A stretch of 47,878 nucleotides of DNA from Bradyrhizobium sp. Ec3.3 (GTDB taxonomy: Bacteria > Pseudomonadota > Alphaproteobacteria > Rhizobiales > Xanthobacteraceae): NCBI RefSeq assembly GCF_000472925.1, contig NZ_AXAS01000064.1, positions 1 through 47,878 of the forward strand, given 5' to 3'. The position numbers and the translations under genes were made by a program. Positions within the stretch are counted from its first letter, which is position 1. The number at the start of each line of letters is the position of its first letter. Positions 33,836-43,591 of this stretch are shown here, one piece after another. The notes below the pieces were generated by a model. That model ran no database searches, was not told the origin of the DNA, and was given only the letters and a program-made list of their open reading frames with translations.

Positions 33836-35578
33836 CTATTCCGAGCCCTCCGAGCGGAAGATCGCGATCGAGATCGCGCGCCCTTGCGAGAAGTTGTAGC
33901 CGTCGATGCGCGAGCCGACGCGGTAGCGCAGCCCGATCGCCTCGGCACGCTGGACGAAGCTGCGCTCGGAACGCTGCTCGATGAACGCAAAGCGGCAGCT
34001 TCCCTGCTTGAGGAAATCGGCGGCACCCGAGCCGTCGGTCAGCAGCGTCGACGTCCCCGTCAGGAAGACCAGGCTCGGCTCGTGATAGCCGGCGGAGGCC
34101 GCCTTCGGGCCGACGCAGCGCACGTTGCGCAATTCGCGCGCGATCTCGACGCTCGGAAACAGCGGCGTCAGCGACGGCAGGACCAGGCCCCAGAGCACGA
34201 CCGCCAGCATCAGCGCCGCAACCAGCGCGTTGAGCAGCGAGCGTTCGGCGCGGTTATTGTCGTAGAGCCACCAGGCGAACAGGCCGAAGATCAACGACGC
34301 CGCGATGAACGGCCAGGCGGCGAAAGCCGGCTGGCGCGTCAGCATGACGGCGCCGACGACCGCCGCGATCGAGCCGAGCGCAGGGATTGCGAACCACCAG
34401 GCCGAGCCGCGCATCAGCCAGGAGCGCGACAGCACGCGCCGCTCCAGGGCGCCGGCCGTGAGGATCGCGATCGCCGGATAGAGCGGCAGCACGTAGTGCG
34501 GCAGCTTGGTCAGCACCGCCTCGAACACGATCCAGGATGGGATCAGCCACGCCAGCAGATATTGCGCGCCGGGCTCGCGCCGGGCCCGCCACACCGCCGG
34601 CGCCGCCATCGCCGCAAGCGGCGCGCCCGGCCAGAAGGTGATCCAGAACAGGACCAGATAGAGTCCGGGCGGCGCGCCATGGGATTCCTGGGCGCCCAGC
34701 TTGCTCAACATGTCGCCGCCGACGGAATCGGCGAAGAACGCATCGCCCGCACGCCAGAAGATCGCGATGAACCAGGGCAGCACCAGCACCAGCACCGACA
34801 TCAGGCCCCAGAGCGGGCGCAGCCGCCACAGCCAGGATGCGTCGCGGTCCTGGATCGCCAGCACGATGATGGTGAGCGCGGCGAACATCAGGATCAGCGG
34901 CCCCTTGATCAGGATGCCGACGGCGATCGCGGTCCAGAAGATCGCGGGATAGCTCCATGGCGGATGCGCCTCGTCCTCGCCGCGCTGCCAGGCGAGATAA
35001 ACCCGCCCCATCGCGCCCATCGCCGCAACCACGGTGAAGAGCAGCACGGCGTCGGTCTTGGCAAGCCGCGCCTCGACGCCGAGCAGCACGGACGCGCACA
35101 TCACCAGCGCCGCGAGCACGGCGGCGCGGCGCGTGACGAAGCCGAGCGCGGTCCAATAGGTCATAAGCACCGCACCGATCGCGCCGATGAGTGACGGCAC
35201 CCGGTAGACCCAGATTCGCAACTGGGCGCGCGGCAGACCGAGCGCGGACGCGGTGTGAACGGCGGCCGCTTGCAGCCAGTAGATGCCGACCGGCTTCTTG
35301 TAGCGGACGTCGTCCTGGAAGCGGATGTCGACATAGTCGCCGGTCTCGACCATCTGTTTGGTCGCCTGCGCAAAGCGCGCCTCGTCGCGATCGACGGGCG
35401 GAATCGTGAAGAAGCCGGGCAAGAGCAGAAGCAGCGCGCAGAGCAGCAGGAAGCCGATTGCGCGGGCGTGGCTGCCGGTGACGGCATCGATCACGCGCAC
35501 GAACCGGTTGCCCGGATTTACGGGGGTTTTCGGCTCGCGCGGCTCTCCGAAACGGGGGCGGGCATAGGTCTCGACCAT
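33836..35578 (-). CDS. ArnT/PMT-like membrane glycosyltransferase
   Basis: The protein has 580 residues. About a dozen membrane helices lie within residues 35-460. The first periplasmic loop has PPVDRDEARFAQATKQM, carrying the acidic catalytic pair typical of ArnT/PMT GT-C enzymes, and a second loop has RFQDDVRYKKPVGIYWLQ. A periplasmic domain forms the C-terminal 120 residues. The family moves a sugar from polyprenyl phosphate to lipid A or another acceptor. The sugar (mannose or galacturonic acid in rhizobia) cannot be read here. ATG at 35578 is preferred; the frame is open to a GTG at 35605. Confidence 0.88.
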   Translation of the reverse strand: MVETYARPRFGEPREPKTPVNPGNRFVRVIDAVTGSHARAIGFLLLCALLLLLPGFFTIPPVDRDEARFAQATKQMVETGDYVDIRFQDDVRYKKPVGIYWLQAAAVHTASALGLPRAQLRIWVYRVPSLIGAIGAVLMTYWTALGFVTRRAAVLAALVMCASVLLGVEARLAKTDAVLLFTVVAAMGAMGRVYLAWQRGEDEAHPPWSYPAIFWTAIAVGILIKGPLILMFAALTIIVLAIQDRDASWLWRLRPLWGLMSVLVLVLPWFIAIFWRAGDAFFADSVGGDMLSKLGAQESHGAPPGLYLVLFWITFWPGAPLAAMAAPAVWRARREPGAQYLLAWLIPSWIVFEAVLTKLPHYVLPLYPAIAILTAGALERRVLSRSWLMRGSAWWFAIPALGSIAAVVGAVMLTRQPAFAAWPFIAASLIFGLFAWWLYDNNRAERSLLNALVAALMLAVVLWGLVLPSLTPLFPSVEIARELRNVRCVGPKAASAGYHEPSLVFLTGTSTLLTDGSGAADFLKQGSCRFAFIEQRSERSFVQRAEAIGLRYRVGSRIDGYNFSQGRAISIAIFRSEGSE

Positions 35579-35628
35579 TGGTTCCGCATACGCTGAAACC
35601 GCCACCCCTACAACCGCTTAAGCCGGGA

Positions 35629-37851
35629 TCATTGAATTCGAATGACAACTGTGTCGGCGGCGCCCGTGGCGTCGATCACGGTCAGCCGCGCAAAGCCCGG
35701 CCCGGGCGGATCGATCAGCCGCTGGCGCCGTCCGTCGATCTCGCCGAGCGCGGTGCCGTTGACCAGTATGGTCATGGGCGGAACGCCGCCGGCGACCTTC
35801 ACAGGCATGGTGGCAGCCTCGCTACCCGCCGAGCGTTCGACGTCGATCCGGGAACCGTTCAGGGGAAACTGGATGTGGGGCGCCTGCTCGCCGCCAGTGC
35901 GGACGAGTTCCCCGACGGGACGGAACCGCCTCAGGGGTAACGGCAGCTTGGCGTTACTGGCGACCAGGGTTCCCTTCGGTGGCTTGGGCAACGGAACCGG
36001 CAACTTTCCGCTCCGGGCGAAGGCATCGAACAGGATGGGCGCCGCTGCCACGCGGCCGATCAGGCCGGGAACCGGCGCGCCGTCGGGACGGCCGACCCAG
36101 ACGGCGATGGTCATGCGGCCGTCGAAGCCGACCGACCAGGCATCGCGATAGCCGTAGGAGGTCCCGGTCTTGAAGGCGATGCGATTGTGGGCGGCATTTT
36201 CGGGGGGCGGCGTACCAAGGAGCACGTTGCCGACCTGCCAGGCCGCGACCTGGTCGAGCAGCCGCAGCGGCTCGCGCGCGTCCGTGTCGGTCATGACCTC
36301 GTGCAGCGGGCGCGTGGTTCCGAGCCTGGCGATGCCCGAATAGAGCTGCGCGAGATCCTGAAGCGTGACGCCGACACCGCCGAGGCCCATGGCAAGACCC
36401 GGCGCCTCGTCCTTAGGGAGCACCAGATTGCCGCCGGCCTGCCGCAGCCGCGAGGCCAGGCGGCTGGAACCGACACGGTCGAGCAGCACGATCGCCGGCA
36501 CGTTCAGCGACATCTGCAGCGCCTTCTTGACCGGCACCGTGCCCTGGAACGTCATGTCGAAATTTTCCGGCGCGTAGGAGCCGAAGCGGACCGGGCGATC
36601 GTCGATCAGGCTGTCGGGGTGGACGAAGCCGTCCTCGAAAGCGAGGCCATAGATGAACGGCTTCAGCGTCGAGCCCGGCGAGCGCAGGGCGCGGGTCATG
36701 TCGACCTGCCCTGCCCGGCTCTCGTCGAAATAGTCGGCGGAGCCGACGCGCGCCAGCACGTCGCCGCTCTCATTGTCGACGACGATGATGCCGACCGAGA
36801 TGTTTGCACCCAGCGCAATGGCGCGGTCGCGCGCGAGCGGCTCCAGCACCTTCTGGAGATTGGCATCCAGCGTCAGCTTGATGACCGTCGTATCCTTGAC
36901 GGTTGAAAGCGCGGTATCGGACGCATGCGACGCCAGGATCGGCATCGGCTTGCGCAGCTTCGGCACGGGCACAGCCTTCGCCTGTTTCGCGTCATCAGCG
37001 CTGATCTGATGCTCCTCGACCATGCGGTCGAGCACGCGGTCGCGCGCCTTGCGCGCAGCCTCGGGATAGCGATCGAGCCGGCGTGTTTCCGGTGATTGCG
37101 GCAATGCGACCAGAAGCGCGGCTTCAGCGAGCGACAGCCGCTTCGGCTCCTTGCCGAGATAGGCGATGGACGCTGCACGGATGCCCTCGAGATTGCCGCC
37201 ATAGGGCGCCAGCGCGAGATAGAGATCGAGGATCTGGTCCTTGCTCAGGCTACGCTCGAGTTCGATGGCGCGCACGATCTGCCGCAGCTTCGCATGGAGC
37301 GAGCGCTGCCGCCGCGGCTCCATCAGCCGCGCCAGCTGCATCGTGATGGTCGAGCCGCCCGAAACGATGTGGCCGCGCGTCCCAAGCTGGATCGCAGCGC
37401 GCGCGAGCGCGAGCGGATCGACGCCGTCATGCGCGTAGAAGCGCTGGTCCTCATAGGCGAGCAGCAGCTTCACATAAGTCGGATCGACGTTCGCCTTGGT
37501 CTCGACCGGCAACCGCCAGCGCCCGTCGGCCATCGCATAGGCGCGCAGGAGTTTTCCGTTGCGATCGACGATGGTGGTGGAGACCTGGCGCGCCTCGTCG
37601 AGCGGCAGCGGGCCGAGGGAGATGGCCCAGGCGACGAAGGCGCAGATGGTGAGGATGAGCGTCAGCGCGAGGGCAGAGAGGACATGCGTGATTCCGCGCC
37701 CGCCCTCCCTGCCGTCATTCCGGGATGGTCCGAAGGACCAGACCTCCGAGCGCAATTGCGCTTCGGGGAATCTCGAGATTCCGGGTTCGGCTCTTGGAGC
37801 CGCCCCGGAATGACAAGAAACGTCCACCTCGCTCATCTCATCCACACTCAC
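35629..37851 (-). CDS. pbpC: penicillin-binding protein 1C
   Basis: The protein has 740 residues. After a membrane helix (about 55-77) comes the glycosyltransferase domain (LLAYEDQRFYAHDGVDP, GGSTITMQLARLMEP). The transpeptidase domain follows with RSPGSTLKPFIYG (SxxK), MSLNVP (SxN) and FKTGTS (KTG). A C-terminal PBP1C domain completes it. GTG at 37851 overlaps the TGA of the macroglobulin gene by four bases; ATG at 37836 is an alternative. Residues about 13-47, before the membrane helix, are encoded by a palindromic repeat (see 37713-37813). No in-frame ATG, GTG or TTG lies between the repeat and the helix. A PBP1C next to an alpha-2-macroglobulin is a conserved pairing, thought to link wall repair and protease defence. 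Confidence 0.9.
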   Translation of the reverse strand: MSVDEMSEVDVSCHSGAAPRAEPGISRFPEAQLRSEVWSFGPSRNDGREGGRGITHVLSALALTLILTICAFVAWAISLGPLPLDEARQVSTTIVDRNGKLLRAYAMADGRWRLPVETKANVDPTYVKLLLAYEDQRFYAHDGVDPLALARAAIQLGTRGHIVSGGSTITMQLARLMEPRRQRSLHAKLRQIVRAIELERSLSKDQILDLYLALAPYGGNLEGIRAASIAYLGKEPKRLSLAEAALLVALPQSPETRRLDRYPEAARKARDRVLDRMVEEHQISADDAKQAKAVPVPKLRKPMPILASHASDTALSTVKDTTVIKLTLDANLQKVLEPLARDRAIALGANISVGIIVVDNESGDVLARVGSADYFDESRAGQVDMTRALRSPGSTLKPFIYGLAFEDGFVHPDSLIDDRPVRFGSYAPENFDMTFQGTVPVKKALQMSLNVPAIVLLDRVGSSRLASRLRQAGGNLVLPKDEAPGLAMGLGGVGVTLQDLAQLYSGIARLGTTRPLHEVMTDTDAREPLRLLDQVAAWQVGNVLLGTPPPENAAHNRIAFKTGTSYGYRDAWSVGFDGRMTIAVWVGRPDGAPVPGLIGRVAAAPILFDAFARSGKLPVPLPKPPKGTLVASNAKLPLPLRRFRPVGELVRTGGEQAPHIQFPLNGSRIDVERSAGSEAATMPVKVAGGVPPMTILVNGTALGEIDGRRQRLIDPPGPGFARLTVIDATGAADTVVIRIQ
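37713..37813. repeat. palindromic repeat element inside pbpC coding sequence
   Basis: Arms GTCATTCCGGG (37713-37723) and CCCGGAATGAC (37803-37813) are a perfect 11-bp inverted repeat around an interior that also contains smaller dyads (GGTCCGAAGGACC). The sequence is of the dispersed extragenic type common in Bradyrhizobium. Here it is read in frame in pbpC as a segment beginning CHSGAAPRAEPGISRF and ending near FGPSRNDG. Confidence 0.75.
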
Positions 37852-40800
37852 TTCGCCGCGCGCACCTCAACCGACCCAGTCCCCGTGCGGCCATATCGCG
37901 AGGGATTGTACATGTCCTCGACATAGGCCTGCGGCAGCACGTATTTGCCGGGCGAGACCGCGCGCACGATATAGGCGACGGTGAAGACCGACTTGGCGTC
38001 CGAGGCCCGGTCGACCGCAGCGGTGAATCGGTCGTCGCGGAACTCGGTATCCTCCGGCTCCACACCATCCTCGATCCAGTCCAGCGTGCCGCTGTCGCCC
38101 GACGACACCAGCTTCGGATTGTCGATCTCGAGACCCGCCGGCAGATAGTCGGACACCATGATGTGCCCGTACTCGGGCTTGGCCTCGGTGATCTTCAACA
38201 CCACAGCGAAGCGATCGTTCTGTTTGACCTTGCTGATGTCGGCAGGCTTGCCGTCGAGCGTGAAATAGCTGCGCTCGATCTTGAAGCCGCTTGAAGCCGC
38301 AGGTTCCGGCGTGACAGGCGAGCCTGATACCGAGACCACGGCCTGTATCGGAGCATCACCCGTGTTGGTGATCTTCAGCGGCTTGCCTTCCAGCGTCGCC
38401 CCCTTGTAGCTGCGGTACAGCGCGGTCTTGACCGGCTGGCCGTCGACATCGAGCGACAGGTTTTCCTTCGCCAGTGCCCGCGCCGCCAGCACCAGCCACG
38501 CATTCTCCTGCGTCGAGGTGTAGGGCGTCAGTCCGCGCGCGGTCTCGACACGGGACACGGCCTGCGTCAGCGTCGCCTTCGGCGCGTTGCCCTCGCTGGC
38601 GAGCGAGACGAATGCTGCGGCATCGCGAAGCTGCGAGCCGTAATCGCTGCGGCCGAACTCCAGCACCGGCTTTGGCGCGAGCGAGTCGAGCGCGGCACCA
38701 TAGACCCGCTCCGCGCGGTTGCGGTCGCCGACCAGCGCGAGCGCCGCCGCAAGCTGTGATTTGGCGATCGGCGTCGCCAGGTTGTTCAGCTTGGTATCGG
38801 CGAGATAGCGGAGATCGCCGATGGGGGCAGCGCCGTTGCGCGCGAGCACATAGAGGCCGTAGGCGAGATCGCGGCCGCCGTCCTTCTCAGGCTCGTTGGC
38901 GTTGACGACGGAGTTGCGGATGCGGTCGAGCGCGTTCTTGAACAGCACGTCCGGCACCACAAAGCCTTTTTCACGGGCGCGGCTGAGGAAGTCCGTCACG
39001 TAGGCATCCAACCAGGCGTCGTCGCCACCGGCCGACCACAGCCCGAACGAGCCGTTCGAGCCCTGGCGGGCCAGCAACCGCTCGATCGCGTCGCGGATGC
39101 GCTCATCGACCTCGGTGTCCATCGCAAGATGGGCGCCGGCCGCGAGCTCGTTGACGTAGAGCAGCGGCATGGCGCGGCTCGTGATCTGCTCCGAACAGCC
39201 ATAGGGATAACGATCGAGCGCCTTGAGGATCGTCGCGGCGTCGAGCGCGGTCGACAGGCTCGCCGAGACCGAGACGCTGCCCGTGCCCGGCACGAGGTCC
39301 GAGAACATGTCCGAGGTCAGCGTCAGGCTCTCGCCCTTCGCCAGGGTGCGGATCGAGCGGCGCGCCAGTACCTGCGTCGCCGCCTTGACGTCGAGCGCGT
39401 AGTGCCGCGCGAGCGCCAGTCCGTTCGGCCCCTTGATGTCGACGTCGAGCGTCGCCTGCCCCGCCGCGGTCGCATCGAGCGCGAGCGAGAACGAGTTGCG
39501 CTGCTTGGCGGCGAGCTTGATCGTGGTTGCGGGATTGCCGGTCATCTTCACCGGGCCGCCCGTTTTCACGTTGATCGTGTAGTCGCCGGCCTGGCCCTCG
39601 ACATTGTCGATCTCGAGATTGACCGTGCCGTGGTCGCCATTGAGCAGGAAGCGCGGCAGGGTCGCCGTCAGCACCACGGGATCGCGGATCACGACGTCGG
39701 TATTGGCACGGCCAAGCTTTGTCGCGGTCCACGCCACCGCCATGACGCGCGCGGTGCCGGCGAACTCCGGGATGTCGAAGCTCACTTCCGCGGTGCCATC
39801 AGCGGCAACCGTGACAATGCCCGAATAGAGCGCAAGCGGCTTTTGTATGGGCGGCGAGCCCTGCAGCTCGGCTCCGCCCGCGTCGCCGCCGGACTTGATC
39901 TGGCCGCGCGTGCCCGACATGCCGTCGATGAGCTGGCCGTAGACATCGCGGATCTCGGCGGTCAGGCGGCGCTGGCCAAGATAGTAGTCGTCCGGAGCCG
40001 GCGGCCTGTAGTTGGTGAGGTTGAGAATGCCGACATCGACCGCCGCGATGACGATCTTGGCATCCTCGCCCGGGTTGAGCCCGTCGAGCTTCACCGGGAT
40101 CTTCAGCATCGAATTCGGCCGGATCAGCGCCGACGGCGTCAGCTTCACGGCGAGCGTGCGCGTCTGCTTGTCGATGCCGAACCACTTCAGCCCGATTGCC
40201 CGGCCAGGCATGCGCTGGGCCGCCGCATCGAGCGGCCGGCGCAAAGTCGCCACCACGTAGGCGCCGGTGCCCCAGTCGTTGCCGACGGGGATCTTGACCT
40301 GCGCTGTACCTTCCTTGACGTCGACGGTCTGCGTCGTCAGCAGGCGATCGCCCAGCACGTTGATGGTGAGCTTGCCGGCGCTACGCACGTTCACCGACAC
40401 CGTCATGGTGTCGCCGGAGGCGTATTGCGGCTTGTCGATCGAGGTCTCCAGAAGGTCGGGTGTGTCGGCGCTGCCGTCCGAATACCAGCCGACATCGAAC
40501 TGCACCGACGTCACCGGACCGTCCGCGTCGTTCGACTTCACGTCCAGCCGGTAGCGTCCCGGCCGTGGGTTCAGCGAAATGCGCGACGGCTTGTCGGCGG
40601 TAATGGTGAGATCGCCGTCAGCGACGCGCGAGGTCGACTTGACCGGCTCGTACTCCCAGTAATTGTTCTGGCGATACCACTGGTAGCGCGACTCCGTCTT
40701 GAGGAGCTCATAGCGCAGTCCGTCGCGCTGCAGCGTCTTGCCCTCCGGCGAGACGAACACCACGTCGAACTCGGCCTTGTCGCCCTCGGCAACGTTTCTG

Positions 40801-43052
40801 TCGCCGAACAGCGGCTTGACGCCAAGCATCGCGGCCGCGGGTGCGACCGGCAGCACGAGCTTGCGCTCGACGGCGCGGCCGCCCGTCTCCGCCATGCGCA
40901 CGAAGATCTGCGCCTCCTGCGGCCGGGTCGAAGCCGGCTGCTTGTCCAGCGTGACCGGGAAGGTCGCGACGCCGTTGGCGTCGGCCTCGGGGAGGTTTTC
41001 GAGCGGCGTGCGCTCGTTGCTGGTGCTCTCCTCGTCGGCAACGCCGAACTGGTAGCCGGCAAAGCCCGGCCGCTCGTCGGCTGGCGCCACCAGCATGTCG
41101 CCTTCGAGCTGCAGGCCCGAGGCCGGCGCGCCATAGAGGAAATGGCCGTCGACCTTCAGTTCGACCGGAGCATTCGCCTTGATCAGCTTGTCCTTGGACG
41201 TGAGATCGAATTCGATCCGATCCGGGACGTAATCCTCGACCATGAAAGTGGTCTCGCCGACCGACGCGCCCTTCGGGTCGGTGAAGGCGCGCACCCGCCA
41301 GGTCCCGGTCGGGACCGCGGAGTTGAGCGGAACCGAGAGCGTGCGGCCGCCGGCGCCCTGGTCGGACAGCACGGCGCGGCGGAATTCGACGCCGTCGGGG
41401 CGCTCGATCACCAGCGTCAGCGGCCCGCCGGTCACGGCATTGCCCTGCCCGTCGCGCAACAGCGCAGTCAGGTACACGGTCTCGTTGGATCGGTAGACGC
41501 CACGCTCGGCATAGACGAAGGCATCGGCGCCGGCCGGCACCGCGCGTCCCGCCACGCCGCGATCGGTGAGATCGAAGGCGCTGGTCTTGAGGCTGAGGAA
41601 GGCATAGTCGGTCTTCTCGCCGTTGACCGTCAAAAGCGCCGGCGACAGCCCGCCCTCGCCGCGCGCCAGCCCCGCCTCGAACAGCACATGGCCGGCATCG
41701 TCGGTCTTGCGGGTCGCCAGAATCTCGTTGTTGCGGGCGACCAGCCGCACCTCGGCTTTGCCGACCGGATCGGTCGAGGCCAGCGAATTGATGAAGACGT
41801 GGATGCCGTCATTGCCGGAATAGGCTGTGACGCCGAGATCCGAGACGATGAACCACTGCGTCGCGAGCTGGGAATCGTCGTCGCTGCCCGGCCCCTTGGC
41901 CGCGGCGGTCATCACGTACACGCCGGGCTGGAGATCGCCGAGTGCCTGGTCGACCGGGAATGCGGTGGTGACGTCCTGGTTCAGCGTCATCGCGGTCGCG
42001 AGCTCGCCGGACCACACCTTTACGCCGCGCTCGCCGCCGAGATCGGAGAGCTGGTAGCGCGACAGCGTTTTCTGAAAATCGCTGTCGACGACCGTGTTGA
42101 TCAGGTTGCGGTCACCGATCCGGAACACGTTGATGTTGACTGCCGGCGTATTGACGCTGACCACGGGAATGCCGCGCTGGCCGGTCCGCGGCAGCACATA
42201 GGCGCGGCTGGTGAACCGCACAAAGGGCTTGCGGTCGCGCACATAGATGTTGAACTCGGCCGATTTCGGCAGCCCTTCCTTCACCGTTGACGGCAGGCCG
42301 GCGCGTAAGTTGACGTTGTAGCGTTCGCCATGCTTGAGGCCATCGACGCAGAGCTGCTTGCCCTCGGCCGACAGCGCCGGCTTGTCCTGCCCTGCGAGCG
42401 CCAGGAACGGCGCGAAGTCGGTACGCTTGGCCAATTCCTCGGAGAACTGGAAGCAGGCGCGCGGGCTCGCCGAGTCGGAATCGACGGTGTAATCGAGCAG
42501 CCGGAAGCCATGCTCGTCCCGCAGCTTCTCGTAACTCCCGCGGACGTCGGCAACCTCCCGCATGTCGAGCGACAGCCGCAGCGCATCCAGCGCCGGCCGG
42601 AACAAATGCCGCTCGGAGAGCGACTTGCCGAGCACCGCGAGCGCATCCGCCTCCTCGCCCGCATTGCCGGCGCGCATGTAAGCTATGTAAGCGGCGGTCG
42701 AGGCGCGCTCGAGCAGAAAAGTCTGCTCGCTCGAGCTCTTCGGCGCGATCTGGAAGATCACCTTCGCAAGGCGCAGCCAGTTGCCGGCATCCTCAGGCGT
42801 GGTGGCGGCGATCTGGCCGAGGATGGAAAGACCGCTGCGGCCATCGTTGCGCCGGAAGGCGGCATCCGCGTCGGTGCGCAGGGTCGCGTTGGTCTTGGCG
42901 ACCGGCCCTGCCTCGCTCTTGATCTGGGCCTCCAGCTTGATCGCGGCATCAGCGAGATCGTCGCGCTTGAAGGCCTTGTCGGCGGCCTGCGCCGATACCA
43001 GGCCGAGCGCCAGCGTTGCGCAGATTGTGACGGCGCGAACCAAACCGATCAT
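37848..43052 (-). CDS. yfhM: bacterial alpha-2-macroglobulin with thioester motif
   Basis: The protein has 1734 residues. Signal peptide MIGLVRAVTICATLALGLVSAQA has no lipobox cysteine, unlike E. coli ECAM, so the mature protein is probably soluble in the periplasm. Macroglobulin domains follow, then the thioester site YGCSEQITSR with its cysteine at about residue 1286, in the terpenoid-cyclase-like domain. It traps attacking proteases: cleavage of a bait region exposes the thioester. The ATG at 43052 is preceded by GGGAG and starts the signal peptide. It is the first gene of an operon with pbpC, and possibly with the glycosylation genes that follow. Confidence 0.92.
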   Translation of the reverse strand: MIGLVRAVTICATLALGLVSAQAADKAFKRDDLADAAIKLEAQIKSEAGPVAKTNATLRTDADAAFRRNDGRSGLSILGQIAATTPEDAGNWLRLAKVIFQIAPKSSSEQTFLLERASTAAYIAYMRAGNAGEEADALAVLGKSLSERHLFRPALDALRLSLDMREVADVRGSYEKLRDEHGFRLLDYTVDSDSASPRACFQFSEELAKRTDFAPFLALAGQDKPALSAEGKQLCVDGLKHGERYNVNLRAGLPSTVKEGLPKSAEFNIYVRDRKPFVRFTSRAYVLPRTGQRGIPVVSVNTPAVNINVFRIGDRNLINTVVDSDFQKTLSRYQLSDLGGERGVKVWSGELATAMTLNQDVTTAFPVDQALGDLQPGVYVMTAAAKGPGSDDDSQLATQWFIVSDLGVTAYSGNDGIHVFINSLASTDPVGKAEVRLVARNNEILATRKTDDAGHVLFEAGLARGEGGLSPALLTVNGEKTDYAFLSLKTSAFDLTDRGVAGRAVPAGADAFVYAERGVYRSNETVYLTALLRDGQGNAVTGGPLTLVIERPDGVEFRRAVLSDQGAGGRTLSVPLNSAVPTGTWRVRAFTDPKGASVGETTFMVEDYVPDRIEFDLTSKDKLIKANAPVELKVDGHFLYGAPASGLQLEGDMLVAPADERPGFAGYQFGVADEESTSNERTPLENLPEADANGVATFPVTLDKQPASTRPQEAQIFVRMAETGGRAVERKLVLPVAPAAAMLGVKPLFGDRNVAEGDKAEFDVVFVSPEGKTLQRDGLRYELLKTESRYQWYRQNNYWEYEPVKSTSRVADGDLTITADKPSRISLNPRPGRYRLDVKSNDADGPVTSVQFDVGWYSDGSADTPDLLETSIDKPQYASGDTMTVSVNVRSAGKLTINVLGDRLLTTQTVDVKEGTAQVKIPVGNDWGTGAYVVATLRRPLDAAAQRMPGRAIGLKWFGIDKQTRTLAVKLTPSALIRPNSMLKIPVKLDGLNPGEDAKIVIAAVDVGILNLTNYRPPAPDDYYLGQRRLTAEIRDVYGQLIDGMSGTRGQIKSGGDAGGAELQGSPPIQKPLALYSGIVTVAADGTAEVSFDIPEFAGTARVMAVAWTATKLGRANTDVVIRDPVVLTATLPRFLLNGDHGTVNLEIDNVEGQAGDYTINVKTGGPVKMTGNPATTIKLAAKQRNSFSLALDATAAGQATLDVDIKGPNGLALARHYALDVKAATQVLARRSIRTLAKGESLTLTSDMFSDLVPGTGSVSVSASLSTALDAATILKALDRYPYGCSEQITSRAMPLLYVNELAAGAHLAMDTEVDERIRDAIERLLARQGSNGSFGLWSAGGDDAWLDAYVTDFLSRAREKGFVVPDVLFKNALDRIRNSVVNANEPEKDGGRDLAYGLYVLARNGAAPIGDLRYLADTKLNNLATPIAKSQLAAALALVGDRNRAERVYGAALDSLAPKPVLEFGRSDYGSQLRDAAAFVSLASEGNAPKATLTQAVSRVETARGLTPYTSTQENAWLVLAARALAKENLSLDVDGQPVKTALYRSYKGATLEGKPLKITNTGDAPIQAVVSVSGSPVTPEPAASSGFKIERSYFTLDGKPADISKVKQNDRFAVVLKITEAKPEYGHIMVSDYLPAGLEIDNPKLVSSGDSGTLDWIEDGVEPEDTEFRDDRFTAAVDRASDAKSVFTVAYIVRAVSPGKYVLPQAYVEDMYNPSRYGRTGTGSVEVRAAK

Positions 43053-43433
43053 GATGGACTCCCGGGAGCGCGGACAAGCGCCGCGTATGCGATGAAATGC
43101 GCGGAAAGGTGACAGACTCAAGGCGATGGAACCAGAATAGCAAAACGTCGCATGCGCCATTGGCAAGCAAGCCCGAGTGGGCCTCCGAAGTGCCGCCCCT
43201 GGCGCCGCCTCAGCCTATGGCAGCACCGGACAAAATCAGCCGGTGGACCGGGTCCCGAACGCGAGTGCGACGTCTGGAGCGTCGCTGGGCAGAACGGGAC
43301 GAGAAGAGTCCATCGCTTCGCTTGGTCGCGCGACCGGGGAAAACGGTTCGATCCGGACTTGGCGGACGTGCGGATTTTTCATATTTGGCGTGCTAAGACG
43401 TCGCCGGGCCCCATCCCCCGGGGCTGTCCAGAC
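43053..43433. other. intergenic region upstream of macroglobulin operon and tRNA-Arg
   Basis: This 381-base stretch must hold the promoters of the minus-strand macroglobulin operon and of the plus-strand tRNA-Arg. I see no supportable gene or strong hairpin in it. Confidence 0.5.
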
Positions 43434-43510
43434 GGTCCCGTAGCTCAACTGGATAGAGTAGCGGATTTCTACTCCGCGGGTTGCAGGTTCGAGTCCTGCC
43501 GGGATCGCCA
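43434..43510 (+). tRNA. tRNA-Arg (UCU)
   Basis: It has a standard cloverleaf: GGTCCCG paired with CGGGATC, D-arm AGCTCAACTGGATAGAGT, anticodon loop TTTCTAC with anticodon TCT in a GCGGA/TCCGC stem, T-arm GCAGGTTCGAGTCCTGC, discriminator G and encoded CCA (77 nt). It reads AGA/AGG. An integrase gene lies 81 bases downstream, so the tRNA 3' end is the likely attachment site. Confidence 0.95.
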
Positions 43511-43591
43511 ACCTTGAACGCAGCTCTTGCGATTTCAATCGCTTAGGCTCCGGTTTGTAAATCAGGGTCAGCACGGTTTGTAACTCGCTGT

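Noticed and set aside
39129..42290. Plus-strand open frame of about 1050 codons antisense to the macroglobulin gene
   Set aside because: Its composition is typical of antisense shadow frames, and the minus strand encodes an unmistakable macroglobulin with a thioester site.
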